Assembly (NCBI GenBank): GCA_947259295.1
Contig: CAMYMG010000056.1
Location: 38,196 to 102,195 of the forward strand
Direction of reading: 5' to 3'
Origin: an uncultured Rhizobiaceae bacterium
GTDB taxonomy: Bacteria; Pseudomonadota; Alphaproteobacteria; Rhizobiales; Rhizobiaceae
Length of the DNA: 64,000 bases
Part shown: positions 9,559-19,125 of the stretch, one piece after another
Numbering within the stretch: the first letter of the stretch is position 1
Layout of the letters: every line of letters begins with the position of its first letter
Translations under genes and position numbers: made by a program
The notes under the pieces: model-generated
What the model was told of the DNA's origin: nothing
Database searches by the model: none
What the model saw: only the letters and a program-made list of their open reading frames with translations

Positions 9559-10982
9559 TGGGGGCAGGTCCGATCGATCCGACGCTGCTCGACCGCTTCG
9601 AGGCGATCGTTGGACCCGCACACGCCGTTCGCCTAGAAGCCGAGATCGCGCCTTACGTGCATGAATTGCGCGGCCTCTATCCCGGCCGCTCGCCGCTGGT
9701 TCTGAAGCCCGGCAGCGTCGAAGAAGTCAGCCGCATTCTTGCGCTCGCGACCGAGACCGGCACGGCCGTTGTTCCGCAGGGCGGCAATACCGGCCTCGTC
9801 GGTGGCCAGGTGCCGCACGGTGCCGGCAACGAGATCGTGGTTTCGCTGTCGCGCCTAAACCGCGTGCGCGCGATTGATCCTTTGTCGAACACCGTGACAG
9901 TCGAGGCCGGCGTGGTGCTCGAAACCCTGCATCAGGTCGCCGACGCGGTCGATCGCCTGTTTCCGCTGTCGCTCGCCTCGCAGGGCTCCTGCCAGATCGG
10001 CGGCAACCTCTCCTCCAATGCCGGCGGCACGGCAGTGCTGGCCTATGGCAACACGCGCGAGCTTTGCCTCGGTGTCGAGGTCGTGCTGCCGACCGGCGAG
10101 GTCCTCGACGATCTGCGCAAGCTGAAGAAGGACAACACCGGCTACGACCTGAAAAACCTGTTTGTCGGGGCCGAGGGCACGCTCGGCATCATCACCGCCG
10201 CCGTCATGAAGCTGTTTCCGAGACCCAAGGGCCGCCAGGTCGGCTGGGTCGGCGTCAAGTCGCCAGAGGATGCGCTGGCCCTGTTCGGGCTTGCCAGCGA
10301 GCGGGCCGGCAACAACCTCACCGCGTTCGAGCTAATCGGAAAGCTCCCGCTCGACTTCGTCATGCAATACACGCCCGGCGCCGTGGCCCCGCTGCAGCCC
10401 GAATGGCCGTGGAACGTGCTGGTCGAGATTTCGTCCGGCAGGTCGTCGGAGGATGCGACAAACCTCATGGGCGAGATTCTGACGAGCGGCCTCGAGCAGG
10501 GCATCGCAGGCGACGCCGTGATTGCCGCGAGCTTGGCCCAGGCCGACGCGTTCTGGGCGTTGCGTGAAAACCTGTCGGATGCGCAACGGCCGGAGGGAGG
10601 GTCGATCAAGCACGACATTTCGGTGCCGGTCGCCTCGATCCCGACCTTCATCGCGCGTGCCGCCGAAGCGGTCACTTCCGTCAGCCCGCAAGCGCGCGTC
10701 GTCTGCTTCGGCCACATGGGCGACGGCAACCTGCACTACAACGTGTCACAGCCGGCAGGCGGCGACAAGGAAGCCTTTCTCGGCCTCTACCGCGCCATGA
10801 ACAAGGCAGTCCACGATATCGTGCACGAACTCGGCGGCTCGATCTCGGCCGAGCATGGCATCGGCCAGTTGAAGCGCGATGAGCTTCTCGCCACCGCGCC
10901 ATCCGTTGCAACCGACCTGATGCGCCGTATCAAGGCGAACTTCGACCCGGCGGGCATCATGAACCCCGGTAAGCTGTTGTAA
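9558..10982 (+). CDS. FAD-binding 2-hydroxyacid dehydrogenase (GlcD / D-2-hydroxyglutarate dehydrogenase type)
   Basis: 474 residues. The N-terminal FAD-binding type-4 domain carries the PP-loop-like VVPQGGNTGLVGGQ and the block GSCQIGGNLSSNAGGTAVLAYG. The C-terminal FAD-linked oxidase domain ends with CFGHMGDGNLHYNV and SAEHGIGQLKRDEL, the motif of the GlcD/D-lactate/D-2-hydroxyglutarate dehydrogenase group. It oxidises a D-2-hydroxyacid and passes electrons to an acceptor. Sequence alone does not separate D-lactate, glycolate and D-2-hydroxyglutarate; the overall pattern resembles D-2-hydroxyglutarate dehydrogenases. It starts inside the stop of the upstream Sua5-type gene. Confidence 0.9.
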   Translation: MGAGPIDPTLLDRFEAIVGPAHAVRLEAEIAPYVHELRGLYPGRSPLVLKPGSVEEVSRILALATETGTAVVPQGGNTGLVGGQVPHGAGNEIVVSLSRLNRVRAIDPLSNTVTVEAGVVLETLHQVADAVDRLFPLSLASQGSCQIGGNLSSNAGGTAVLAYGNTRELCLGVEVVLPTGEVLDDLRKLKKDNTGYDLKNLFVGAEGTLGIITAAVMKLFPRPKGRQVGWVGVKSPEDALALFGLASERAGNNLTAFELIGKLPLDFVMQYTPGAVAPLQPEWPWNVLVEISSGRSSEDATNLMGEILTSGLEQGIAGDAVIAASLAQADAFWALRENLSDAQRPEGGSIKHDISVPVASIPTFIARAAEAVTSVSPQARVVCFGHMGDGNLHYNVSQPAGGDKEAFLGLYRAMNKAVHDIVHELGGSISAEHGIGQLKRDELLATAPSVATDLMRRIKANFDPAGIMNPGKLL

Positions 10983-11173
10983 ATAAAGCCTACCAACAGC
11001 TTGTTGCCAGTGCGATTCCGCTAACCATCGCCATGATCAGCAAAATTTAACCGACTTCTTAAGCCGGGCGGTAAGGTCCCCGCGTTACTGTCGATCCCAT
11101 AACGAGACCGGGAAAACTGGTCCGTGAGATCTGCTCAAAAGCGGCTCTCAGGAGAGACAGGAAGGCATCGACA

Positions 11174-11737
11174 ATGAGTACCGGACTGAAGCCAGTCTGG
11201 GCGGGACGCAACATGCGCCTCGACCCGTTCCGCTTGCCCCAGGCGGTGAGCTACGCGACATCTGACAGTTTTGGCGATGTCTCCTTCACGATCGACCATC
11301 GGGGGGTCATCGTCCGGCGCATGCTGCAGATGAGCGGCCTGCCTGCGACGGTCATGCTGCCCGCCAATTCCTTCCTTGGCGTTGCGGCGCGAGCGATGGA
11401 AGACGACGACGGCAACGTCACCGTCACGCTGGAACTGCTGCACCGCGATCCGATGCTCTCGGTGCCGCTGCTTGTTGCCGACAATCTCGAGGATGTGGCT
11501 GCCGACTGGCGCGCCTGGAGCGATGCCTACCGCCTGTCGATGTTGCTGATCGAGGCCGACGGCGTGGCGCGTACGCTCGAAGAATCGCTCGGAGAGGCGA
11601 TCAAGGCGCTGCCGGTGCAGGATCGCCGCAAGCGCCGCGGTGCTTCCCGCCGGCCGTTCTTCCTGGTGCGCCGTAAGCCCGGCAATCTCGGCATGCGCCT
11701 CGTGATCGACGGCCACGAGATCATCGCCCGGGGCTAG
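11174..11737 (+). CDS. DUF6101-like conserved rhizobial protein
   Basis: 187 residues with no signal peptide or membrane segment. The N-terminal block MRLDPFRLPQAV, the central VIVRRMLQMSGLPATVMLPANSFLGVA and the C-terminal RRPFFLVRRKPG...GHEIIARG match the layout I recall for DUF6101, a Rhizobiales family of unknown function. GGAAGG nine bases before the ATG supports the start. The 191-base upstream region contains an AT-rich stretch (11044-11065) that may hold the promoter. The gene converges on ubiA, and the two stop codons share the tetramer CTAG (11734-11737). Confidence 0.7.
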   Translation: MSTGLKPVWAGRNMRLDPFRLPQAVSYATSDSFGDVSFTIDHRGVIVRRMLQMSGLPATVMLPANSFLGVAARAMEDDDGNVTVTLELLHRDPMLSVPLLVADNLEDVAADWRAWSDAYRLSMLLIEADGVARTLEESLGEAIKALPVQDRRKRRGASRRPFFLVRRKPGNLGMRLVIDGHEIIARG

Positions 11738-12717
11738 ATCAGCGGCTTCAGTGCCGCCCAGACGGCGCCGCCGATCAGTCCCAGGAAGATCAGCCAGCCG
11801 ACCACGTTGTTGGACCTGAACAGGCGCATGCACTGGTCGGCGTCGTTGATGTCGAGAACGATGATCTGGCGCGCCATGTGCGCGCCGGCGGCCACCAGTC
11901 CGGCCATTGCCGGCACGGGCACCTGTGCCGCCGAGAAGGCGCTCGCCATCAGGATCAGCGCGCCGCCATAAAGCCCGATGAGCCACGATTTCGTGCTGTC
12001 GCCGAACAGCCGCGCCGTCGATTTCACGCCGACCAGCGCATCGTCTTCCTTGTCCTGGTGGGCGTAGATCGTGTCATAGCCGATCACCCAGAAGATCGAG
12101 CCAAGATAGAGCAGCACAGCGGGACGGCCGATATCGCCGAACTCGGCTGCCCAACCCATCACCGCGCCCCAGGAGAACGCCAGCCCGAGCACCAGCTGCG
12201 GCCAGTTGGTGAAGCGCTTCATGAACGGATAGATCGCCACTACGCCGAGCGACAGGAGGCCAACCATGATGGCGAAGCTGTTGAACTGCAGCAGCACCAC
12301 CAGCCCGACCAGCGCCTGGATGACGAGGAACAGCCAGGCCTGCCGGCGCGACACCTGGCCGGACGGCAATGGCCGCGACCGGGTGCGCTCGACCTGTTCG
12401 TCAATCTTCGTATCGACGATGTCGTTATAGGTGCAGCCGGCGCCGCGCATGGCCACCGCGCCGATGAAAAACAGAAGCAGGATCAGTGGCGAGGGCAGCA
12501 GCGTGTGCAGCGCATCGTCTGGCCGGGCGTAGGCGCTCGCGGCCAGTGCGGCCGACCACCAGCACGGCCACAGGAGCAACTGCCAGCCGATCGGCCGATC
12601 CCAGCGGGCGAGTTGCGCATAGGGCCACACCCATCGCGGCAGGGCCCGGTAGACCCAGTGCCGGCTCGGCGCGTCGGCAACGCGGCCCTGTCCCGCTCTC
12701 GATTGAACCTCATCCAT
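11734..12717 (-). CDS. ubiA: 4-hydroxybenzoate polyprenyltransferase
   Basis: Integral membrane enzyme that attaches the polyprenyl chain to 4-hydroxybenzoate in ubiquinone synthesis. From the ATG at 12717 it has 327 residues and about eight or nine hydrophobic segments. The two prenyl-diphosphate-binding motifs are NDIVDTKID (in CTYNDIVDTKIDEQVERTRS) and YDTIYAHQDKEDD. The N-terminal soluble part (MDEVQSRAG...) is about 30 residues longer than the E. coli enzyme, as is common in alphaproteobacteria. It is divergent from purD. Its substrate donor would come from the polyprenyl diphosphate synthase at 237-1253. Confidence 0.95.
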   Translation of the reverse strand: MDEVQSRAGQGRVADAPSRHWVYRALPRWVWPYAQLARWDRPIGWQLLLWPCWWSAALAASAYARPDDALHTLLPSPLILLLFFIGAVAMRGAGCTYNDIVDTKIDEQVERTRSRPLPSGQVSRRQAWLFLVIQALVGLVVLLQFNSFAIMVGLLSLGVVAIYPFMKRFTNWPQLVLGLAFSWGAVMGWAAEFGDIGRPAVLLYLGSIFWVIGYDTIYAHQDKEDDALVGVKSTARLFGDSTKSWLIGLYGGALILMASAFSAAQVPVPAMAGLVAAGAHMARQIIVLDINDADQCMRLFRSNNVVGWLIFLGLIGGAVWAALKPLI

Positions 12718-12854
12718 CAACGTGCAGTGCCAGCCGCATGTGAAAGCGTCAAGCGGACGATTTGTCGTTGATGGCGGGTCGCAAAGCTTGACCCTCCGGG
12801 CAGCCCGCCCTACCGCATGTCGGCATCCGGGTTGGTGGTACGAGGTCTGGGGGC

Positions 12855-14144
12855 ATGAATGTTCTGTTGATTGGTTCGGGTGGCCGCGAACATGCGCTGG
12901 CCTGGAAGCTGGCAGCTTCTCCCATGCTGACCAGGCTCTATGCCGCACCGGGCAATCCGGGCATCGCCGACGAAGCCGAACTCGTCGCGCTCGACGTCGC
13001 CGACCACGCCGCTATCATCGATTTCTGTCGGGAAAAGTCCATCGGCCTCGTCGTTGTCGGGCCGGAGGGTCCGCTGGTCGCCGGGCTCGGCGACGATCTG
13101 CGACTGGCGGGCATAAAGGTCTTCGGCCCCTCGAAATCGGCCGCACAGCTCGAAGGCTCCAAGGGCTTCACCAAGGATCTTTGCGCAAGATACGACATCC
13201 CGACCGCTGCCTATGGCCGCTTCGACAACGCGGCCGAGGCCAAGGCCTATGTTTCGGCTCACGGCGCTCCGATCGTCGTCAAGGCAGACGGCCTGGCCGC
13301 CGGCAAGGGCGTCACGGTCGCCATGACCGAAGCGGAAGCATTCGCCGCCATCGAAGATTGCTTCGATGGTTCGTTCGGCAGCGCCGGGGCCTCGGTCGTC
13401 GTTGAGGAATACCTCACCGGCGAAGAGGCGAGCTTCTTCTGCCTCTGCGACGGCAGGACGGCCCTGCCTTTCGGCACCGCGCAGGACCACAAGCAGGTCG
13501 GCGACGGCGATACCGGCCCCAACACCGGCGGCATGGGCGCCTATTCGCCAGCGCCCGTGATGACGCAAGAGATGATCGAGCGGACGATGGGCGAGATCGT
13601 CGAGCCCACAATGCGCGGCATGGCCGAGATGGGCACGCCCTTTTCCGGCATCCTGTTCGTCGGCCTGATGATCACTGCTACCGGCCCGAAGCTCATCGAA
13701 TACAATGTCCGCTTCGGCGATCCCGAGTGCCAAGTGCTGATGATGCGCCTCAAGGACGACCTGCTGGTGCTTCTGGAAGCGGCCGCCGACGGTCAGCTCG
13801 GACACATGTCGGTGCGCTGGCGCGACGAGGTGGCGCTCACCGTCGTGCTGGCCGCTCAGGGCTATCCCGGAACGCCGGTAAAGGGCACGGAAATTCGCGG
13901 GCTCGACCGGGCACAGGGCGCCGCCGGCGTCAAGATATTTCACGCCGGCACTGCCGAGCGCGACGGCCGGATTGTCGCCAATGGCGGCCGCGTCCTGAAC
14001 GTTACGGCGATGGCCTCGACAGCCGGCGAGGCGCAGCGCAAGGCCTATGCCGCGGTCGACCTGATCGACTGGCCGGAAGGATTCTGCCGACTCGACATCG
14101 GCTGGCGGGCCGTGGAACGGGAAAACGCTGGCCAGGGCCAGTAA
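12855..14144 (+). CDS. purD: Phosphoribosylamine--glycine ligase
   Basis: Second step of purine synthesis: joins glycine to 5-phosphoribosylamine with ATP, giving GAR. The 429 residues have the N-terminal block [19 protein letters not shown], the ATP-grasp region ([33 protein letters not shown]), the signature [20 protein letters not shown] and the metal-binding [12 protein letters not shown]. Length and motifs are canonical. It is divergent from ubiA (137 bases) and ends eight bases before the convergent GH25-like gene. Confidence 0.97.
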   Translation: MNVLLIGSGGREHALAWKLAASPMLTRLYAAPGNPGIADEAELVALDVADHAAIIDFCREKSIGLVVVGPEGPLVAGLGDDLRLAGIKVFGPSKSAAQLEGSKGFTKDLCARYDIPTAAYGRFDNAAEAKAYVSAHGAPIVVKADGLAAGKGVTVAMTEAEAFAAIEDCFDGSFGSAGASVVVEEYLTGEEASFFCLCDGRTALPFGTAQDHKQVGDGDTGPNTGGMGAYSPAPVMTQEMIERTMGEIVEPTMRGMAEMGTPFSGILFVGLMITATGPKLIEYNVRFGDPECQVLMMRLKDDLLVLLEAAADGQLGHMSVRWRDEVALTVVLAAQGYPGTPVKGTEIRGLDRAQGAAGVKIFHAGTAERDGRIVANGGRVLNVTAMASTAGEAQRKAYAAVDLIDWPEGFCRLDIGWRAVERENAGQGQ

Positions 14145-14152
14145 GGCAACAT

Positions 14153-15391
14153 CTACGGTCGCACAGCTTCGCCGCTGTCGGCGTCAATCTTGCGGATCAG
14201 GAACACCGGTAGGCGATCCCTAGACAACGGTCCTGGCTCCGCCGCGATCGCCAGCGGCGGACCGGCCTTGAGCTCCGGCGTGACCTCGCTTGGCATCGCA
14301 TGCACCTGCCGGCGCGCATCCTGGATGACCTCGACATAGGATGCATACTCCACCGGATCGAGCATGTGGGCCTGCTTGCCGAGCGAAATCCGCATCGGCC
14401 CGGCCTGACCGGCATCCGGGAACATCGACAGGAACGCCGCGGGCCGCACCGGCTCCTCGACTTCGGCATATTGCAGCACCACGTCGCCAAGCAGCGCTTC
14501 CTTGCGAGAGATCGGCAGCGGCACTGTCGCGATCATGTCGACGGACTTGTCGATCAGCCCGCCGAACGGCCAAGCTTCGCGCAGTTCTTCCGCACTCATC
14601 GAAGCGACGTTGACGTCGATGTCGTTGGACGTGCCGGGGACGCGGTAGGGACAGGCCCTGGCGTCACAGTTCGCGCCGGCCGAGAACTGCCAGAGCGTAT
14701 AGCGTTTCCAGTTGCCCTTCGGAAAATGCAGGCCGATCTCCGGCTTGTAGCGCGCATACCAGAGCGGCAGCCGCGACAGTAGCCGATAGCGGTCGCGGTT
14801 ATCGGCGATATACTGGGCGGTCACGCCGTTCGTATAGAGGATCGGGAACCGACCCAGCCTTCGATGAATGTGCAAGACGAAGATCTCTGCATCCTCGAGA
14901 GACATCCACTGGCCCGGATCGTTCTCCTCGATATCGATGGCGATCAGGTCGTCAGGCTCGGGCTGGGCGAAGTCGATGAAATTGTTCGCCTGGTCGATCG
15001 GGTTGCCCGGGCGCCCGAGATGGTAGGCGCCCCATTTCAGACCCATCGCCTTGGCGACGGTCTTTCGTGTATGGAACAGCTCGCGGGCCACGGCATGGCG
15101 CTTCCACAGGGCCTTGCACAGTCGGATTTCGGTCTCGTTTCCGGTACATTGATAGGGCGGAGACAGACCGTCCGACCCCTTGTTGATGAAGCCGACGATC
15201 CGCTGGTCCTGGGCCATCTTCTGCCAGTCGACGGAATTATATTCATAGGCATCGATGACCAGCGCCCGGTCCGCGCGCTTCCACGGCTCGGAAAAGTCGG
15301 AGGCGGCAGCAGGCAGAGACGCGACCGCAAGAGATGCGGCCAACAGGGCCAAGGCTGCGCGGAGAAGTCGGTTTGCCGACCTTAAAGCCAA
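14153..15391 (-). CDS. Exported glycoside hydrolase family 25-like (lysozyme-like) protein
   Basis: 412 residues from a TTG start at 15391. AAGGGA lies seven bases upstream, an in-frame TAA lies just before it, and no ATG precedes the mature part. Residues 1-30 are a signal peptide (ALALLAASLAVASLPAAA). The GH25-like domain spans about 43-265: VIDAYEYNSVDW carries the first Asp (D47), GFINKGSDG the second strand, KWGAYHLGRPGNPIDQANNF the third, and LIAIDIEEN the DxE pair (D153, E155); YTLWQF and NDIDVNV close the barrel. Residues 270-412 form an extension I do not recognise. It probably cuts or binds peptidoglycan in the periplasm. Confidence 0.8.
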   Translation of the reverse strand: MALRSANRLLRAALALLAASLAVASLPAAASDFSEPWKRADRALVIDAYEYNSVDWQKMAQDQRIVGFINKGSDGLSPPYQCTGNETEIRLCKALWKRHAVARELFHTRKTVAKAMGLKWGAYHLGRPGNPIDQANNFIDFAQPEPDDLIAIDIEENDPGQWMSLEDAEIFVLHIHRRLGRFPILYTNGVTAQYIADNRDRYRLLSRLPLWYARYKPEIGLHFPKGNWKRYTLWQFSAGANCDARACPYRVPGTSNDIDVNVASMSAEELREAWPFGGLIDKSVDMIATVPLPISRKEALLGDVVLQYAEVEEPVRPAAFLSMFPDAGQAGPMRISLGKQAHMLDPVEYASYVEVIQDARRQVHAMPSEVTPELKAGPPLAIAAEPGPLSRDRLPVFLIRKIDADSGEAVRP

Positions 15392-15697
15392 TACTAAGTC
15401 CCTTTATCCGTGATCGGGCATCGTGGACGACTCTGGTTAAGGAAAGACTTTCTGGCGGGAATGTGGCAGTTTTGCGCGGTTTTTCCGGCAATTCTGAGAG
15501 TCGCTCTGTTTCCTTATCGCCTGCAACCGGTGGAACGACAACCTTGCCACTTGCGGCGGGCAAAGGCTGTCCGGAAGGCACGCAAACCCGTGCTAAATTG
15601 ACGTAAACGTCAAAAGTGGATAGCCGTGATCCAGCCTAACTCGCCGTGGACTCCTGGTTCGCGGCAGCGTCGGACAGTATAACGGAGGAGGGGCGAT
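15392..15697. other. Divergent intergenic region with operator
   Basis: 306 bases between the reverse-strand GH25-like gene and the acyl-CoA dehydrogenase. It holds the GH25 ribosome binding site at its left end, a perfect palindrome at 15598-15613 and a strong ribosome binding site (GGAGGAGGGG) just before 15698. The TTGACG of the palindrome could also serve as a -35 hexamer for the rightward promoter, but no good -10 follows. No credible ORF is seen. Confidence 0.6.
15598..15613. promoter_or_regulatory. Perfect palindromic operator, LiuR-like
   Basis: TTGACGTAAACGTCAA is a perfect inverted repeat: two 7-base arms (TTGACGT / ACGTCAA) around AA. It lies 85 bases before the ATG of the acyl-CoA dehydrogenase. 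The sequence resembles the binding motif I remember for LiuR, the MerR-family repressor of branched-chain amino acid and fatty acid degradation genes in proteobacteria. The target gene type fits. No MerR gene lies in this window, so the regulator would act from elsewhere. Confidence 0.6.
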
Positions 15698-17470
15698 ATG
15701 TATCGAGCGCCGGTCGAGGAGATCGCCTTTACGTTGAAGCATGTGACGGGCCTCAAGCCCGCGCTCGACGTTGGACTGTTCGGCGACCTTTCGGAGGATC
15801 TGGTGGATGCCGTCCTTGCCGAGGCCGGGCGCTTCGCTACCGAAGAAGTGGCGCCGTTGGCTTCTGTCGGCGACGAGAAGGGAGCCATGCTGGAAGGCGC
15901 CGAAGTCACCACGCCGCCCGGCTGGAAGGATCTCTACCGCCGCTGGGCCGAGGCCGGCTGGAATGCCCTGTCCGGCCCCGAGGAATTCGGCGGCCAGGCG
16001 CTTCCCGCCATGCTTGCGGTTGCAGCCCTCGAGATGTGGAATTCCGGCTCCATGGCCTTTGCCATCGGCCCGACACTGACGATGGGCGCCGTCGAGGCGC
16101 TGGAAAAGGATGCTTCGGATGCGTTGAAGCAGAAATATCTGCCGAAGCTCGTCTCGGGCGAGTGGATGGGGACGATGAACCTCACCGAGCCGCAGGCGGG
16201 TTCGGACCTGGCCGCCCTTCGCGCCCGCGCCGAGCCGGCGGGGGATGGCACGTACCGGATCTTCGGCCAGAAGATCTACATCACCTACGGCGAGCACGAT
16301 TTCACCGACAATATCGTCCACCTCGTGCTTGCCCGTCTGCCGGATGCGCCGGCCGGCACGCGCGGCATCTCGCTGTTCCTGGTGCCTAAATTCCTCGTCG
16401 TCGACGACGGCAGCCTGGGCCGGCGGAACGACGTCTTCTGCGCCGGCCTAGAACACAAGCTCGGCATTCATGCCTCGCCAACCTGCACCATGATCTATGG
16501 CGACGGCTTCGTGGAGCCTAAGGGTGCGGTCGGCTGGTTAATCGGCGAGGAAAATCGCGGCCTTGCCTGCATGTTCACCATGATGAACAACGCTCGTCTG
16601 GCCGTCGGCATGCAAGGCGTCGGCGTAGCCGAGGCAGCCTGCCAGAAGGCCTTGGCCTATGCCAATGAACGCCGCCAGGGCAAGGCGGCGGCCTATGACG
16701 GCGAGGGCATGGCGCCCATCGTCCACCATCCCGACATCCAGCGCACGCTGCTCACCATGCAGGCGCTGACCCGCTCGGCCCGTGCCATCAGCTATGCCTG
16801 TGCCCACGCCACGGACATGGCCGGCGTGACAAGCGACGATGCGAAGACCCATTGGCAGGAACGTGCCAATCTGCTGACGCCCGTGGCCAAGGCTTTCTCA
16901 ACCGACATCGGTGTGGAAGTCGCCTCGCTCGGCGTCCAGGTCCATGGCGGCATGGGCTTCATAGAGGAGACCGGCGCAGCACGGCTGCTCAGGGACGCGC
17001 GCATCGCGCCGATCTACGAGGGCACCAACGGCATTCAGGCGATCGACCTGATCTTGCGCAAGCTGCCGCAGTCGGGCGGTGCAACGATCGCGGCCTATAT
17101 CGGCGAACTTGCCGAAACCGTCGTCGCGGTCCGCACCTCCAACCTTGAAGCGTTGGGCCGGTCCGCCGACGGTCTGGAGGCAGCCTTGCATGCATTCGAT
17201 GAAGCCACGCAGCATCTCCTGGGTCTGGTTGCTGCCGGGGAGATCCAGCGCGCGCTTGCCGGGGCAACACCCTACCTTCGCCTGTTCGCCCTTGCTTCAG
17301 GCGGTGTCTTCCTGGCCCGTGGCGCACTGGCCGACCGGTCGGGCCAGCGCATGGCGCTTTGCCGCTTTTTTGCCGACAACATGGCCGGCGAGGCGGGGGC
17401 ACTCCGCGCACAGGTCATCGAGGGCGCCGACGCGCTTCTTGCGGCGGGCAAGACTCTGGTCTCGGCCTAG
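15698..17470 (+). CDS. Acyl-CoA dehydrogenase, long DmdC-like type
   Basis: 590 residues, about 200 longer than classical acyl-CoA dehydrogenases. It matches the group that includes 3-methylmercaptopropionyl-CoA dehydrogenase (DmdC): a family N-terminal segment MYRAPVEEIAFTL, the usual N, middle and C domains (GTMNLTEPQAGSDLAALR for FAD; YITYGEHDF; HGGMGFIEETGAARLLRDAR; IYEGTNGIQAIDL near the catalytic Glu) and an extra C-terminal domain from about 465. It oxidises an acyl-CoA to the enoyl-CoA and passes electrons to ETF. The substrate is not evident. It pairs with the enoyl-CoA hydratase 17 bases downstream and sits behind a LiuR-like palindrome. Confidence 0.9.
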   Translation: MYRAPVEEIAFTLKHVTGLKPALDVGLFGDLSEDLVDAVLAEAGRFATEEVAPLASVGDEKGAMLEGAEVTTPPGWKDLYRRWAEAGWNALSGPEEFGGQALPAMLAVAALEMWNSGSMAFAIGPTLTMGAVEALEKDASDALKQKYLPKLVSGEWMGTMNLTEPQAGSDLAALRARAEPAGDGTYRIFGQKIYITYGEHDFTDNIVHLVLARLPDAPAGTRGISLFLVPKFLVVDDGSLGRRNDVFCAGLEHKLGIHASPTCTMIYGDGFVEPKGAVGWLIGEENRGLACMFTMMNNARLAVGMQGVGVAEAACQKALAYANERRQGKAAAYDGEGMAPIVHHPDIQRTLLTMQALTRSARAISYACAHATDMAGVTSDDAKTHWQERANLLTPVAKAFSTDIGVEVASLGVQVHGGMGFIEETGAARLLRDARIAPIYEGTNGIQAIDLILRKLPQSGGATIAAYIGELAETVVAVRTSNLEALGRSADGLEAALHAFDEATQHLLGLVAAGEIQRALAGATPYLRLFALASGGVFLARGALADRSGQRMALCRFFADNMAGEAGALRAQVIEGADALLAAGKTLVSA

Positions 17471-17487
17471 AAGCGAAGGAATTCGGC

Positions 17488-18240
17488 ATGGAAGAACATA
17501 TTCTGGTCGCGCTGGAAGGCCCGGTGCAGATCATCCGGATAAACCGACCGGACAAGAAGAACGCCATTACCCGCGCCATGTATGCCACCATGTCGGAGGC
17601 CCTTGCGTCCGGCGACGCCGATGCTTCGGTGCGCGCTCATGTCTTCCTCGGCGTCCCCGGTGCCTTTTCGGCCGGCAACGACCTAACCGACTTCATGGCG
17701 ATGGCCGTTGGGGGTGAGGGCGGCGAGGAAGTCTGGGGGTTTCTGGAGGCACTTGCCGGCGCCACCAAGCCGATTATCTCTGGCGTCGACGGCATCGCGG
17801 TCGGCATCGGCACCACGCTCAACCTGCACTGCGACCTGACTTTCGCCACGCCGCGCACAAAATTCCACACGCCCTTCACCGATCTCGGCCTTGTTCCTGA
17901 AGCAGGGTCGAGCCTGCTTGTTCCTCACATTCTCGGCCGCCAAAAGGCGTTTGCGATGCTGGCCTTGGGCGACCCGTTCTCGGCCGAAGATGCGCTGCAA
18001 GCAGGGCTGATCTACGCCGTCGTTGAAGAAGGCGAACTGGAGGCCGAGGTGATGAAGGCGGCAAAGCTGGTTGCCTCCAAGCCTCCCGAGGCTCTCCGTA
18101 TCGCACGCGACTTGATGCTTGGCGACCGCAGTGCGCTGCTTGCCCGCATCCGGACCGAAGCCGAGCATTTCAGGGACAGGCTGCGCTCGGAAGAAGCGCG
18201 CGCCGCGCTGATGGCCTTCATGTCGCGCAAGAAGGGCTAG
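17488..18240 (+). CDS. Enoyl-CoA hydratase/isomerase (crotonase family)
   Basis: 250 residues from the ATG at 17488, with AAGGA seven bases upstream. Crotonase features: [15 protein letters not shown] at the N-terminus, oxyanion-hole strand [15 protein letters not shown], second loop [19 protein letters not shown] and the catalytic-loop Glu in [18 protein letters not shown] ends the protein. It likely hydrates the enoyl-CoA produced by the upstream dehydrogenase, although isomerase activity is possible. Co-transcription is likely (17-base gap). It converges on pdxH, sharing the stop tetramer CTAG (18237-18240). Confidence 0.9.
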   Translation: MEEHILVALEGPVQIIRINRPDKKNAITRAMYATMSEALASGDADASVRAHVFLGVPGAFSAGNDLTDFMAMAVGGEGGEEVWGFLEALAGATKPIISGVDGIAVGIGTTLNLHCDLTFATPRTKFHTPFTDLGLVPEAGSSLLVPHILGRQKAFAMLALGDPFSAEDALQAGLIYAVVEEGELEAEVMKAAKLVASKPPEALRIARDLMLGDRSALLARIRTEAEHFRDRLRSEEARAALMAFMSRKKG

Positions 18241-18845
18241 GGATAGAGTCTCTCCGTATCCCAGCCGCCATCGGGCCGTCGGCTGAAGGCAAGCCGGTCA
18301 TGCAGGCGAAACGGCCTGTCGTGCCAGAACTCCATGCTCGTCGGGACGATTCGGAAACCGGACCAGTATTCCGGCCTCGGAATGTCACCGATCGCGTAGC
18401 GGGCCGTGTATTCGGCGACGGATTTTTCCAGCGCGAAACGGCTTTCCAGCGGGCGCGATTGCTTGGAGGCCCAAGCGCCGATACGGCTGCCGGGCGGACG
18501 GGTGGCGAAATAGGCGTCCGCCTCTGCGTCGCTGACGATCTCGACATTCCCGCGAATGCGCACCTGGCGGCGCAGCGACTTCCAGTGAAAGCACATCGCC
18601 GCCTTCATGCTGCCCAGGATCTCTCGCCCCTTGGCGCTCTCGAAATTCGTGTAGAAAACAAAGCCTTGCTCGTCGAACCCCTTGAGAAGCACCATCCGGA
18701 CATCGGGCATGCCATCCGGGTCGACTGTCGCAAGGGCGACGCCGTTGGGATCGTTGATCTCGCTTTTGGTCGCGTCCTCGAGCCATTCGCCGAACAGGCG
18801 AAACGGCTCCTTGCGCATGGTGAAGTCATCATTTGTTTCCGGCAT
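18237..18845 (-). CDS. pdxH: Pyridoxamine/pyridoxine 5'-phosphate oxidase
   Basis: FMN enzyme that oxidises pyridoxine or pyridoxamine 5'-phosphate to PLP. 202 residues from the ATG at 18845 ([10 protein letters not shown]). Family blocks: [36 protein letters not shown] for FMN binding, [36 protein letters not shown] and the C-terminal signature [13 protein letters not shown]...RLYP. Length is typical. It supplies the PLP used by threonine synthase and other enzymes encoded nearby. It converges on the enoyl-CoA hydratase. Confidence 0.95.
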   Translation of the reverse strand: MPETNDDFTMRKEPFRLFGEWLEDATKSEINDPNGVALATVDPDGMPDVRMVLLKGFDEQGFVFYTNFESAKGREILGSMKAAMCFHWKSLRRQVRIRGNVEIVSDAEADAYFATRPPGSRIGAWASKQSRPLESRFALEKSVAEYTARYAIGDIPRPEYWSGFRIVPTSMEFWHDRPFRLHDRLAFSRRPDGGWDTERLYP

Positions 18846-19054
18846 ATCGCACCATTTCAAGGGTTATGGACTGGTGGCCGGAGGATGTCTTTCGGACCCT
18901 CGAAGCCCCTCGCCTCTCGTCGTCATGGATGAACTATCGCCGAACTGATCGCGCGGCAATGACGCTCTTTGCCTACCGCAGCGACCGCCAAGCTGAAGTG
19001 GGAAAGCGGCCCGAACAGGTGTTGGCTTGGAGCAGCGCGTCGCAAAAATGTTTC

Positions 19055-19079
19055 GGAACAATCGAGGGGATCGCTGGTT
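19055..19079 (+). promoter_or_regulatory. EcfG-type (general stress sigma factor) promoter candidate
   Basis: GGAAC (19055-19059), 16 bases, then GGTT (19076-19079). The alphaproteobacterial EcfG consensus is GGAAC, N16-17, CGTT, so the -35 is exact, the spacing is exact and the -10 differs in one base. It sits 47 bases before the start of the 99-residue exported protein. Scanning the other intergenic stretches by eye, I found no comparable match. Confidence 0.5.
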
Positions 19080-19125
19080 GGTTCACCAGCAGGGCAACTG
19101 CTGAACAACCTAGGAAGGACGACTG

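Noticed and set aside
11047..11062. CtrA-like box TTAA-N8-TTAA upstream of the DUF6101-like gene
   Set aside because: The CtrA consensus has seven bases between the half-sites and this has eight, so it was not called.
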